A stretch of 64,000 nucleotides of DNA from Xanthomonas sacchari. Lineage in GTDB: Bacteria > Pseudomonadota > Gammaproteobacteria > Xanthomonadales > Xanthomonadaceae. Of the stretch, positions 1 to 7,247 are shown in pieces. The DNA is taken from positions 2,647,001-2,711,000 of the forward strand of contig NZ_CP100647.1 in assembly GCF_024266585.1 (NCBI RefSeq). The letters are read 5' to 3'. The notes beneath the pieces were generated by a model. That model was not told where the DNA came from. It worked only from the letters and a program-made list of their open reading frames with translations, and did not search any database. Each line of letters starts with the position of its first letter. The first letter of the stretch is position 1. Both the position numbers and the translations under genes were made by a program.

Positions 1-774
1 CGCCTGCACGGTGGCGCCGCCGTCCACGCGTGCGGAGACGCTATGCAGGCGCAGCGGCAAGGCCTGCTGTGGCGCGTTGCTGCGGTAGGCCAGAACGATC
101 TGGCCGGGTTGCAGCGCCGCCGCGCGATCGGCCGGCAGCGTCGCCAGCACCTGCGCGCGATCGGCACCGTCCAGTTGCAGCACGGGCTGGCCGCCGCTGA
201 CCAGGCTGTCGGGCTGTTGCAGTCGCGCCACCACGCTGCCGTCGAATGGCGCACGCAGTTCCGACTGGCGCACCGCGCGGCGCGCCAGCGCCAGGTCCGA
301 TTGCGTGCTGCGGACCCGCGCCTGGGCCGCGGCGAAGGCGCTTTTGGCCGCGGTCAGGGTCGCCGCGGAGGCGGCGCCGTCGTCGAACATGGCCTGCTGT
401 TGGGCGAGCTGGGTCTGTTGCTGCTGCAGCTCGGCCGCGGCGATGCCGACGCCGGCCTCGGCCTGCTGCAGGCGCAGGGCGTTCGGTTCCGGATCCAGGC
501 GTGCGAGCACCTGGCCGGCGTGGACGCGGTCGCCCACGTCCACGGCGATGGCGGCGATGCGGCCACCGCCTTCGAAGCCGAGGTCGGCGCGCTGTTGCTG
601 GCGCACTTGGGCGAGGTAGCGGGTGCTGTCGTGCGCGGCGTCGCTGGCGACGGTTTCCAGCTTGACCGCGCGTGGCGCATCGGCGGGCGGTGCCGCCTCG
701 CGGCCGCAGCCGGACAGCGCCAGCGCGGCCAGTGGCAGGCACAGCGTGAGAAGCAGGGTAGGGCGCAGGGTCAT
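1..774 (-). CDS. RND efflux periplasmic adaptor (HlyD/MFP family), C-terminus cut by window edge
   Basis: Membrane-fusion subunit that would bridge an inner-membrane RND pump and an outer-membrane channel. Translation from the ATG at 774 gives a lipoprotein signal ending in the lipobox LSGC, so Cys is about residue 23. A biotinyl-lipoyl-like half-motif (VDVGDRVHAGQVLARLDPEP) follows, then an Ala/Gln-rich coiled-coil hairpin and the second lipoyl half (LRAPFDGSVVARLQQPDS). This order is typical of MexA/AcrA relatives. The gene runs off the left edge, so only about 258 residues are visible. It is third in a minus-strand operon after the NodT-like channel and a MipA protein, with a 23-nt gap to the latter; the pump gene should lie just outside the window. 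Confidence 0.88.
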   Translation of the reverse strand, partial: MTLRPTLLLTLCLPLAALALSGCGREAAPPADAPRAVKLETVASDAAHDSTRYLAQVRQQQRADLGFEGGGRIAAIAVDVGDRVHAGQVLARLDPEPNALRLQQAEAGVGIAAAELQQQQTQLAQQQAMFDDGAASAATLTAAKSAFAAAQARVRSTQSDLALARRAVRQSELRAPFDGSVVARLQQPDSLVSGGQPVLQLDGADRAQVLATLPADRAAALQPGQIVLAYRSNAPQQALPLRLHSVSARVDGGATVQA

Positions 775-797
775 GGTCGGCGGTGTCCCGAGAGCGA

Positions 798-1616
798 TCA
801 AAAGGTGTAGGTGACGGTGGCGCCGCCGCCGGCACCGGCGCGGCGACGCACCACCGGGCTGCCGTCGGCGGGGCCGACGTAGCGGGTGGCGTCGAGCAGC
901 AGCGAGGCGGTCCAGTGCGGCGACAGGGTGTGGTCCCATTCGGCGCCGACCGAGTAGGCGTACACGCCGGCATCGGCCCGGTGCGGCTGGAAGCCGCTGG
1001 CCAGGCTCTGCGCCTCGGTGACGCCGAAGTACGCCTGGTTGAAACGGCGGTCGCCGAAATGCGCGTCCAGGTCCAGGGTCACGGTGTCGGCCGCGGCCTG
1101 CAGCAGGGTGAAGCGCGCCCCGGCACGGTAGCGGTTGCGGCGTGCGCCGTCCTTCAGCGCGAACTCGGCCTCGGCATCCAGCGCCAGGTAAGGGGTGAGC
1201 TGCTGCATGACCAGGCTGCGCGCTGTGATCGCGCCGGGCACGTCGCCCATGCCGGCCAGACTCTTGGAGCCGGGGCGCCAGCTGCTGTTGCGCTGCAGGC
1301 GGCCCAGGTCGTAGCCGAACGACTGGCTGGCGGAGAAGCCGTGCGCAGTCTGGAACTGCACGCCGGCGCCGCGCACCGTGTCCGCGAACAGGATGCCGCG
1401 CTGCACCGAGAACACCGGTACCGCCTGTACGCGATCGTCGGCGGAACCGGGATAGCGCGGCGTCAGCATGGCGCCGGCGCCCACGCTCAGTTGGGTGCGG
1501 TCGCCGAACAGGCCGGCGCTGGACGCGGCATTGGTGTCGGCGGCGTGCGCTGCCGGCGGCAGCGCCAGTACGGCCACGGTCAGCGTCGGCGAGAGAACGG
1601 ACAGGACATGTTTCAT
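798..1616 (-). CDS. MipA/OmpV family outer-membrane protein
   Basis: 272-aa outer-membrane beta-barrel protein of the MipA/OmpV scaffolding family. It has a clear signal peptide (MKHVLSVLSPTLTVAVLALP, cleavage near AHA-AD), the family-type early stretch ending in PRYPGSADDRVQAVPVFSVQ, and a C-terminal aromatic (VTYTF) typical of BAM substrates. It lies between the NodT-like outer-membrane channel (26-nt gap) and the adaptor gene (23-nt gap), so it is probably co-expressed with the efflux pump. MipA-like genes often sit beside two-component systems and efflux genes in xanthomonads and pseudomonads; the exact role here is unknown. Confidence 0.85.
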   Translation of the reverse strand: MKHVLSVLSPTLTVAVLALPPAAHAADTNAASSAGLFGDRTQLSVGAGAMLTPRYPGSADDRVQAVPVFSVQRGILFADTVRGAGVQFQTAHGFSASQSFGYDLGRLQRNSSWRPGSKSLAGMGDVPGAITARSLVMQQLTPYLALDAEAEFALKDGARRNRYRAGARFTLLQAAADTVTLDLDAHFGDRRFNQAYFGVTEAQSLASGFQPHRADAGVYAYSVGAEWDHTLSPHWTASLLLDATRYVGPADGSPVVRRRAGAGGGATVTYTF

Positions 1617-1642
1617 CGGGGCAACCTCGTGCGGGGGAAAAG

Positions 1643-3103
1643 TCAGGGCGCGTGCGGCAGCGGCACGCCGTAGAACGCGCGGAACAGCGCGATGCGATCG
1701 AGCAGCAGCTCCTGCCGCGCCTGCAGGTGCGCCAGCTCGGCTTGCGCGGCCTGGATGTCGCCGGCCAGCAGTTCGGGGCGGTCCTGCAGGCCTTGCGCGA
1801 CGCGCTGCTGCAGGCGCGCCACGCGCTGGCGCTCGCGTTCCAGGTTGATCCGTTCGCCGCGCTCGCGCTGCTGCAGTGCCGGCAGGGCATCGAGCGCATC
1901 GGCGACCTCGCGGAACGCCGCTTCCACGGTCTTCTCGTAGTCGGCCACCGCGGCGTCCTTGCGCAGCTGTGCGATATCCAGGTTGGCGCGGTTGCGGCCG
2001 CCGTCGAACAGCGGCAGCAGCAGTTGCGGCATGAAGCTCCAGGTGCGGCTGCCGGGCATGAACAGGCCGTTCAGTGCCTCGCTGGCGGTGCCCAGTGACG
2101 TGCTCAGGCGGATCGACGGGAAGAACGCGGCGCGCGCGGCACCGATATCGGCGTTGCGCGCACGCAGTTCGGCCTCGGCCTGGCGGACATCCGGGCGCTG
2201 CAGCAGCACCTTCGAATCGAGGTCGCGCCAGGCGTGGCCGTCGTCCTGCTCGGCATCCGGCAGCAGGTCTTGCAGCGTGCCAATGCCGTCGGGCGTGGCA
2301 TAGCCGGCGAGCAGTTGCAGGGCGCGGCGGGCGGCACCGTGGTCGCTGGCGGCCTGCTGCGCGCGCGCCTGCGCCTGGTCGTCGTCGTGGCGCTGGCGGT
2401 CCAGTGCATCGCGGGAGATCAGCCCGACCGCCTGCTGGCGCGCGGCGATCGCCAGCAGCGCGGCGCTGCGCTCGGCGATGGTCTGCGCCTGTTGCCGGCT
2501 TTGCAGCGCGGCGCGCTCCAGCGTGTAGGCACGCAGGACTTCGGCGATCAGCGCACCGCGCGCCGCCTGGCGGCCGTCCTCGGAGGCCAGGTAGCGCTGC
2601 TGCGCCGCCGCCGACAGCGACGCCAGCTTGCCGAACAGGTCCAGCTCGAAGCCGTCCACACCGACTGCGACGGTGCTGAGCTTCTGGCCATAGCGCGCCT
2701 GCATGGCCGCGTCGTCGTAGCTGCGGCGCGTGCCCTGGGCATCGAGGCCGAGCTGCGGCAGCTGCTGCGCGCGTTCGATGCGGTACTGCGCGCGCGCCTG
2801 CTGCACGGTCAGCACGGCGTTGCGGAAGTCCGGGTCGTGGACCAGCGCCTGGGTCAGCAGCGGGGACAGATCGTGCTGCGGCGAGAAGGCCCGCACGAAT
2901 TGCCGTTCCTGGTCGGTGAGCGCATTGTCGCTGCGGTTCGGGGCGGCTGCCGCAGTCGCAGCGGTCGCGCCCAGCGTGGGCGGCAACGCCGGTTGCGGGC
3001 GCTGGTAGACCGGCGCCAGCGAGCAGCCGCCCAGGGCGAGCGCGAGCAGGCCGAGCAGGGCGCGGAGGCGACGCGGGCGAAGCAATGGGGACGGTAGAAT
3101 CAT
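1643..3103 (-). CDS. Outer-membrane efflux lipoprotein, NodT/OprM type
   Basis: 486-aa outer-membrane channel of a tripartite efflux system. The N-terminus is a lipoprotein signal with lipobox LGGC (start ATG at 3103; an in-frame upstream start would spoil the signal). The early SLAPVYQRP and two OEP-type repeats of long Gln/Ala/Arg-rich helices match the NodT/OprM family, as does the motif RPDVRQAEAELRARNADIGAARA followed by FFPSIRLSTSLG. It is the first gene of the minus-strand efflux operon and is divergent from the response-regulator gene across 109 nt. The pairing with an SmeR-like regulator suggests control of this pump by that system, which is inference. Confidence 0.9.
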   Translation of the reverse strand: MILPSPLLRPRRLRALLGLLALALGGCSLAPVYQRPQPALPPTLGATAATAAAAPNRSDNALTDQERQFVRAFSPQHDLSPLLTQALVHDPDFRNAVLTVQQARAQYRIERAQQLPQLGLDAQGTRRSYDDAAMQARYGQKLSTVAVGVDGFELDLFGKLASLSAAAQQRYLASEDGRQAARGALIAEVLRAYTLERAALQSRQQAQTIAERSAALLAIAARQQAVGLISRDALDRQRHDDDQAQARAQQAASDHGAARRALQLLAGYATPDGIGTLQDLLPDAEQDDGHAWRDLDSKVLLQRPDVRQAEAELRARNADIGAARAAFFPSIRLSTSLGTASEALNGLFMPGSRTWSFMPQLLLPLFDGGRNRANLDIAQLRKDAAVADYEKTVEAAFREVADALDALPALQQRERGERINLERERQRVARLQQRVAQGLQDRPELLAGDIQAAQAELAHLQARQELLLDRIALFRAFYGVPLPHAP

Positions 3104-3166
3104 GGTGGCGGTCGGGTGATCGAACTCGACTGCCAATATCGGCGGACATGTTCAAGCCGCCTTCTA

Positions 3167-3183
3167 GGAATCTTCAAGATTCC
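3167..3183. promoter_or_regulatory. Perfect inverted repeat between efflux operon and regulator gene
   Basis: GGAATCTT-C-AAGATTCC, 8-bp arms with a 1-nt spacer, 30 nt before the response-regulator start and inside the only intergenic gap of the divergent pair. A related half (ATCAAG) follows immediately. Arrangement and position suit an operator for the adjacent OmpR-type regulator, but this is not tested. Confidence 0.45.
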
Positions 3184-3212
3184 ATCAAGACGCCAACCAC
3201 GGGCACCAGGCA

Positions 3213-3902
3213 ATGCACGCGAAGAAGATCCTGCTGGTCGAAGACGATGCCGACAGCGCCAGCATCCTCGAGGCCTACCTGCGCCGCGACGGCTTCGAGG
3301 TCGCGATCGCCGAGGACGGGCAGAAAGCGGTAGCGGTGCATGCGCAGTGGAAGCCGGACCTGGTGCTGCTGGACGTGATGCTGCCGCGGCTCAGCGGCAC
3401 CGAGGTGCTATCCACGATCCGCCGCAGCAGCGATACCCCGGTGATCATGGTCACCGCGATGGGCGACGAACCGGAAAAGCTCGGTGCATTGCGCTACGGC
3501 GCCGACGACTACGTGGTCAAACCGTACAGCCCCAAGGAAGTGGTGGCGCGGGTGTTTGCGGTGCTGCGCCGCGCCGCGCCGGCGCGCACCAGCGAGGAGC
3601 CGCTGCGCCACGAACGGCTCATCGTGGATACCGCCGCGGTGCGCGCCACGGTGCGCGATGCCGACGGCCACGAGGTAGCGCTGGAGCTGACCCCGACCGA
3701 GTTCAACATCCTGGCGACGCTGATGAAGACGCCGTTCAAGGCCTTCACCCGCAGCGAACTGCTGGAGATCTGCCTGCCCGACAGCGATGCGCTGGAACGG
3801 GTGGTGGATGCGCACGTGCACAACCTGCGCAAGAAGCTCGAACACGAGCAGGTCACCGGCCTGCTGGTGACGGTGCGCGCGATCGGCTACCGCTTCCGAT
3901 GA
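3213..3902 (+). CDS. OmpR/PhoB-family response regulator, SmeR-like
   Basis: 229-aa DNA-binding response regulator. The receiver domain (residues 1-120) keeps the acidic pair (VEDDAD), the phospho-acceptor Asp in LVLLDVMLP, the Thr/Ser position (VTAMGD) and the Lys in VVKPYSP. The C-terminal winged-helix domain (about 125-229) shows LTPTEFNILATLM and the recognition-helix region VVDAHVHNLRKKLE. Its stop overlaps the kinase start (ATGA), so the two are translationally coupled. Likely regulator of the divergent efflux operon by analogy with SmeRS next to efflux genes in Stenotrophomonas. Confidence 0.93.
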   Translation: MHAKKILLVEDDADSASILEAYLRRDGFEVAIAEDGQKAVAVHAQWKPDLVLLDVMLPRLSGTEVLSTIRRSSDTPVIMVTAMGDEPEKLGALRYGADDYVVKPYSPKEVVARVFAVLRRAAPARTSEEPLRHERLIVDTAAVRATVRDADGHEVALELTPTEFNILATLMKTPFKAFTRSELLEICLPDSDALERVVDAHVHNLRKKLEHEQVTGLLVTVRAIGYRFR

Positions 3903-5149
3903 ACTGGTCCTGGTTCCGCCGCAAGGGCCATGCGCCGCTGTGGCAGTGGGTGGGCCTGCGCATGAGCGCGCTGGCGGTGCTGACCATCATCGCGATCGCG
4001 CTGGGCATGGTGTTGCGCTTCGCGATCTGGGACGTGTCCACCCTGAGCCGCCTGCCGCCGCAGGCGCGGCAGGAGATGCTGCAGCTGCGCGAGGATCCGC
4101 ACAGCAATGCGCGGCGCCTGTGGAAACTGTTCGAGACCTACTACGACGTGGCCGACTTCCTGCCCGGGCTGGCCAGCCGCGACTGGTGGTTGCTAGCGGG
4201 CATGGTGCTGGCGTCGATCCCGGTGATCGTGGTCTGCGGCCTGCTGGCGTCGCGGCCGCTGTCGCGGCAGTTCTCCAACGTCGCCGAGGCAGCCAGGCGC
4301 ATCAGCGACGGCGATTTCGCCGCGCGCGCCCGGGTGGTGCCCGGTGCACCGGACGAACTGGCCGGGCTGGCGATCGACTTCAACGGCATGAGCGCGCAGC
4401 TGCAGCAATACGAGCGCGAGGTGCGCGAGTCCAGCGCGATGCTGGCGCACGAACTGCGCACGCCGCTCAACGCGGCGATGGGGCGGGTGCAGGGGATGCT
4501 CGACCAGGTGTTCCCGAGCAGCGAAGAGCAGTTGCGCATGGTCCAGCGCCAGCTTGAGCAGATCAATCGCCTGGTCGGCGACCTGCACCTGCTGTCGATG
4601 GCCCGCGCCAATCAGCTGATGCTGGAACCGCAGCGGTTCGCACTCGGCGCGCTGGTCCGCGAACGCCTGACCTGGGCCGCGCAGCCGCTGCAGGAGGCCG
4701 GCATGCAGGTGCAGGTGCGCATTCCCGAACAACTGCACATCAGTGCCGACCGCGACCGCCTGGGCCAGGTGCTGTCGGTGCTGATCGACAATGCGTTGCG
4801 CTATGCCGCGGCCGGCGGCGAACTGGCGCTGGAGGCGCAGGCCGATGCCGATGGCGTGCTGATCCGCGTCGCCGATCGCGGCCCCGGCGTCGACGAGGAG
4901 GCGCTGGCGCGGATGGGCGACCGATTCTGGCGCGCCGACGACTCGCGCGCGCGCCATTCCGGCGGCAGCGGCCTGGGCCTGTCGATCGCCGCGGCCATCT
5001 GCCAGGCGCACGGCGGCGCGCTGGAGTTCGGCAATCGCGACGGCGGCGGACTATGCGCCCAGGTGCGGTTGCCGTCCGGGTTGGCAGGCGATGCTGGCGC
5101 GGGTCGCGGCAGTGCGCCTGCGCCACATCCGCGCAAACGGCAAGCGTGA
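3899..5149 (+). CDS. Sensor histidine kinase, SmeS-like
   Basis: 416-aa membrane histidine kinase. Two N-terminal membrane helices (about 18-40 and 97-117) flank a short periplasmic loop of about 55 residues. A HAMP segment (SRPLSRQFSNVAEAARRISD), an HisKA dimerisation helix with the phospho-His (MLAHELRTPLN) and a HATPase_c domain follow. The latter has the N-box (VLIDNALRYA), G1 (DRGPGVDEEAL), F-box (FWRADDSRAR) and G2 (GGSGLGLSIA). ATG at 3899 overlaps the regulator stop; the long in-frame ORF upstream is a shadow of the regulator. Confidence 0.92.
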   Translation: MNWSWFRRKGHAPLWQWVGLRMSALAVLTIIAIALGMVLRFAIWDVSTLSRLPPQARQEMLQLREDPHSNARRLWKLFETYYDVADFLPGLASRDWWLLAGMVLASIPVIVVCGLLASRPLSRQFSNVAEAARRISDGDFAARARVVPGAPDELAGLAIDFNGMSAQLQQYEREVRESSAMLAHELRTPLNAAMGRVQGMLDQVFPSSEEQLRMVQRQLEQINRLVGDLHLLSMARANQLMLEPQRFALGALVRERLTWAAQPLQEAGMQVQVRIPEQLHISADRDRLGQVLSVLIDNALRYAAAGGELALEAQADADGVLIRVADRGPGVDEEALARMGDRFWRADDSRARHSGGSGLGLSIAAAICQAHGGALEFGNRDGGGLCAQVRLPSGLAGDAGAGRGSAPAPHPRKRQA

Positions 5150-5199
5150 GATCGGTGCGGTAAAGTCCGCAATGGAGACGTTCAGTCCTAGGCTTCCAC

Positions 5200-5421
5200 G
5201 TGAGTACCGCATTGGATACCAATCGCCAGCGCCAGGTCGTCCCAACGGGCAAGACCGCCGAGGAGTGGCAAGCCATCGAGCACGCGGCCATCCAGGAGTT
5301 GCAACGCCGGGCAGACGAGGCACACGCGACCGTGGTCGCGTTGCTGGATCGCCACGGCAGCAACTTCAGCGCCAAGCAGATGTCGCAGATACGACGGCGG
5401 CTGGAAGCGTTGAATGGGTGA
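5200..5421 (+). CDS. Small hypothetical protein beside dif
   Basis: 73-aa, GTG start, highly charged and largely helical, with no membrane segment or cysteine. I do not recognise a family. GC-rich codon use matches the chromosomal flank rather than the island. It ends 30 nt before the dif-like site, so it is the last gene on the chromosomal side of the island boundary. A short real gene is plausible because frame bias continues to the stop, but this is not certain. Confidence 0.5.
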   Translation: MSTALDTNRQRQVVPTGKTAEEWQAIEHAAIQELQRRADEAHATVVALLDRHGSNFSAKQMSQIRRRLEALNG

Positions 5422-5451
5422 CGCGGACGTGAGTAGCCCTGCGGCATCTGA

Positions 5452-5479
5452 ATTTTACATAAGATACATTATGCGAAAT
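5452..5479. other. XerCD recombination site (dif-like)
   Basis: Two 11-bp arms flank a 6-bp centre: ATTTTACATAA - GATACA - TTATGCGAAAT. Read on the minus strand this is ATTTCGCATAA-TGTATC-TTATGTAAAAT. It matches E. coli dif in the XerD arm except one base, in all but the outer four bases of the XerC arm, and in five of six centre bases. It sits in a gene-free gap directly left of the island, so this part of the chromosome may be the replication terminus. Only one copy is visible, so a dif-integrated filamentous phage bounded by two copies is not supported. Confidence 0.8.
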
Positions 5480-5606
5480 TCTGCGGTGCTGGTCGTTGTT
5501 GGCGTCAGCGTCATGGTGGCTGTGCAGCACTACGCGGCCCTCCATCGCAGCAGTGATTGCCGCGCAGGAAATGCCCCCGTTCCCGCAGGCATACACCCCA
5601 TTTGCC

Positions 5607-5687
5607 GCGGACATACGCCGCACATTTCTCGGAGCCTGGACAAGTCGCCACAGCTTTGATGGAACGACGGAAAAAACGCCCCGGAGT
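5607..5687 (-). repeat. Left-end transposase-binding-type repeats
   Basis: Reading the minus strand outward there are three sites. ACTCCGGGGC followed by a T-run lies at 5687-5666, GTGGCGACTTGTCCAG at 5651-5636, and TGCGGCGTATGTCCGC at 5622-5607. The first 13 bases of the second are identical to a right-end site, and the first 10 bases of the first are identical to another. TTGTC points outward, as in Tn7 (GACAA reading inward). Interpreted as TnsB-binding sites of the left end. Confidence 0.6.
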
Positions 5688-5794
5688 TGACCAGAACAAC
5701 CGCCAGTACTGAAATCTGGACCTTAAGTTCCAGCAGCGCTGTTCCATAGGATGACAAGTTCCTGCAGCTCTGGACCTGGTTCATCAGCGAGCTT

Positions 5795-5968
5795 CTATCG
5801 CTTCGCGGCGGCTTCGATCGCAGCGTGTGCGCGCCATCACTTGGTCGTGCGAAATCGTCGGCCGCGTGTCGGCCACGGCGCGCTCGATCTTCGCCCGGAA
5901 CTACCAGTCGTAGTCCTCGGCGGCTTCGGTCGACTCAAATTCGGAAACAGGTGGTCGAGCTTGGTCAT
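5795..5968 (-). pseudogene. Decayed RelB/stability-determinant-type antitoxin
   Basis: ATG at 5968 begins MTKLD, then a one-base frame change leads into VSEFESTEAAEDYDW. A TAG replaces the expected aromatic codon, reading resumes as FRAKIERAVADTRPTISHDQVMA, and a second frame change gives IEAAAKR and a stop at 5795. The intact pattern is that of short xanthomonad RelB-like antitoxins (also called stability determinants) of about 55-60 residues. One nonsense and two frameshift lesions make it a pseudogene. No intact toxin follows on the minus strand; only unconvincing fragments are seen at 5500-5790. Confidence 0.7.
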
Positions 5969-6051
5969 GTTTACTCCAAAATGGAAGGAAGGAAAAGCTG
6001 CTCCGGATTCGCCAAGATGGCATGCCGATGTCGGTCTGGTGTTCCCAGACC

Positions 6052-6411
6052 TTAGTAGAAGTCACTGCGGCTTTGTTGGTAGCTCTCGAAGGCTTGCTCG
6101 ATCTCAGTATCAGTGGGATCTCGGTAGATCGAGCCACTGGACTGTTGCAATCGATGAGTGACACGGTACCACCCCCGAAAATCGTCGAAGGAAAAGACGA
6201 AGCCCGACTTGGCAACAACCTCCTCTGGAGGAAGCACAGGTTCATCCTTTAGCCTTTTCACCACGCCAGCCGCAGCATCTGCTGTCGCGATTGCTGTGCC
6301 CTCGCCTTTATCAAGATGGAGGGAAAACGTTGCAGCCCATACATGAGGCACAGCCTGAGACAACAGCCATGATCGGTACTGCGGATCTAGTTCGTCTGCG
6401 AGGTCATTCAT
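6052..6411 (-). CDS. Hypothetical protein, partner of exonuclease gene
   Basis: 119-aa acidic soluble protein with no signal peptide. It has a central Pro-Glu segment (LPPEEVVAKSG) and an aromatic run (FSFDDFRGWYRVTHRL). Family not recognised. It starts 36 nt after the stop of the DEDD exonuclease gene on the same strand and is probably in one transcript with it. A role as a modulator or as a second component of a nuclease-based module is a guess. Base composition is like the rest of the island, lower in GC than the flanks. Confidence 0.6.
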   Translation of the reverse strand: MNDLADELDPQYRSWLLSQAVPHVWAATFSLHLDKGEGTAIATADAAAGVVKRLKDEPVLPPEEVVAKSGFVFSFDDFRGWYRVTHRLQQSSGSIYRDPTDTEIEQAFESYQQSRSDFY

Positions 6412-6447
6412 GCCGCTTCTCTCTCCCCACGGTTCTGCTTACGATGG

Positions 6448-7002
6448 TTAGCTAGGGTGTGCGCTTACTCGTGCCATAGCATCAACGCCCCATGCGGGGC
6501 ATGGAACGCGACCGGTAGAGATATGCCATGCCACTCTCAGTGCCTCTGCATCGACCAAGGCATGGTGTCGTCTGGACCGAACTGCAGGATGAGCCTCAAA
6601 GTAGGCTTCCACCAATGTCGCCGTCGGCCTGTCGTGAATGATCTGCACATCCACTGGCCGAGGTGTCGGGCCGCACGCATAGACTTGGGTATCGGGTAGA
6701 TCGAAGCCCGCGAGCACGTAGTGGAGAAGCTGGAGATCGTTGGCGTAGTCCGCAAAGATCATTGGAGCACTTGCGGAGTTGAGAAAACCGCGTACGCGCT
6801 TGGTCATTGCTTGATCCGTCAGGACCGACTTGTCCCGATCCAGCAGTGGATACACGACGCTTCGAACGAAGTCAGTCGGACGCGCCGGCAAGATCTCTCG
6901 CTCGGCGTAGAGGTAGTCAATGCCGTTCTCCGCCACCAGGGCGATGCTGACGAGCTCAGATCCTATAGTGTCGGCCCACTCGGTATCTAGAAAAAAGCGC
7001 AT
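6448..7002 (-). CDS. DEDD-type 3'-5' exoribonuclease (RNase AS-like)
   Basis: 184-aa. The N-terminal motif FLDTEW supplies the first Asp and Glu of the DEDD active site; FADYANDLQLL is the middle Asp region; HHALVDAEALR near residues 145-156 gives the final His and Asp of a DEDDh nuclease. Size and motif spacing are like the RNase T/RNase AS group, which degrade RNA 3' ends. ATG at 7002 is preferred; an adjacent upstream TTG is also in frame. It is followed by the 119-aa gene and lies next to the tRNA gene. Role on this element unknown; RNA trimming or defence are both possible. Confidence 0.75.
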   Translation of the reverse strand: MRFFLDTEWADTIGSELVSIALVAENGIDYLYAEREILPARPTDFVRSVVYPLLDRDKSVLTDQAMTKRVRGFLNSASAPMIFADYANDLQLLHYVLAGFDLPDTQVYACGPTPRPVDVQIIHDRPTATLVEAYFEAHPAVRSRRHHALVDAEALRVAWHISTGRVPCPAWGVDAMARVSAHPS

Positions 7003-7066
7003 CAATTAAATGCCCGGGTAGAAGCAAGGCACGGTTCAACTCGTCATCCGCGACGACGCGAACAGG

Positions 7067-7159
7067 TGGTGCCCCTGGCCGGGTTCGAACCGGCACTTGC
7101 CGCTTATCTGGCGCTGACGGGATATAAATCCGCTGCTCTACCAATTGAGCTACAGGGGC
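7067..7159 (-). tRNA. tRNA with anticodon UAU (nominal Ile) and long variable arm
   Basis: Minus-strand cloverleaf from 7159: acceptor GCCCCTG pairs with CAGGGGC, D arm GCTC/GAGC, T arm GCCGG-TTCGAAC-CCGGC, encoded ACCA end at 7067. The anticodon stem GCGGA/CCCGT has one mismatch at its base next to the loop TTTATAT, giving UAU at 34-36 (7124-7126 on the plus strand). The variable region is 22 nt with a short GCC/GGC stem. That makes it class II, normally restricted to Leu, Ser and Tyr tRNAs. Isoleucine identity is therefore only nominal. It is cargo of the transposon, in a 245-nt gap between the exonuclease and KfrA-like genes. Confidence 0.75.
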
Positions 7160-7247
7160 GTGATCGTTGCGATCACGCCGGTATTCGAAAGCCGGGCTCG
7201 TAGCGGTGGTAGGCACTCATGGCTTGAGCATACCATGCGCTTGTTGT

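Noticed and set aside
798-3155. 785-aa minus-strand open frame spanning the MipA and NodT region
   Set aside because: Only its C-terminal 272 residues are a real protein (MipA); the rest is out of frame with the NodT-like gene and is Arg/Ala-rich shadow sequence.
3116-5149. 677-aa fusion of regulator region and histidine kinase
   Set aside because: The N-terminal part is a shadow of the response regulator; the kinase starts at 3899 by ATGA overlap.
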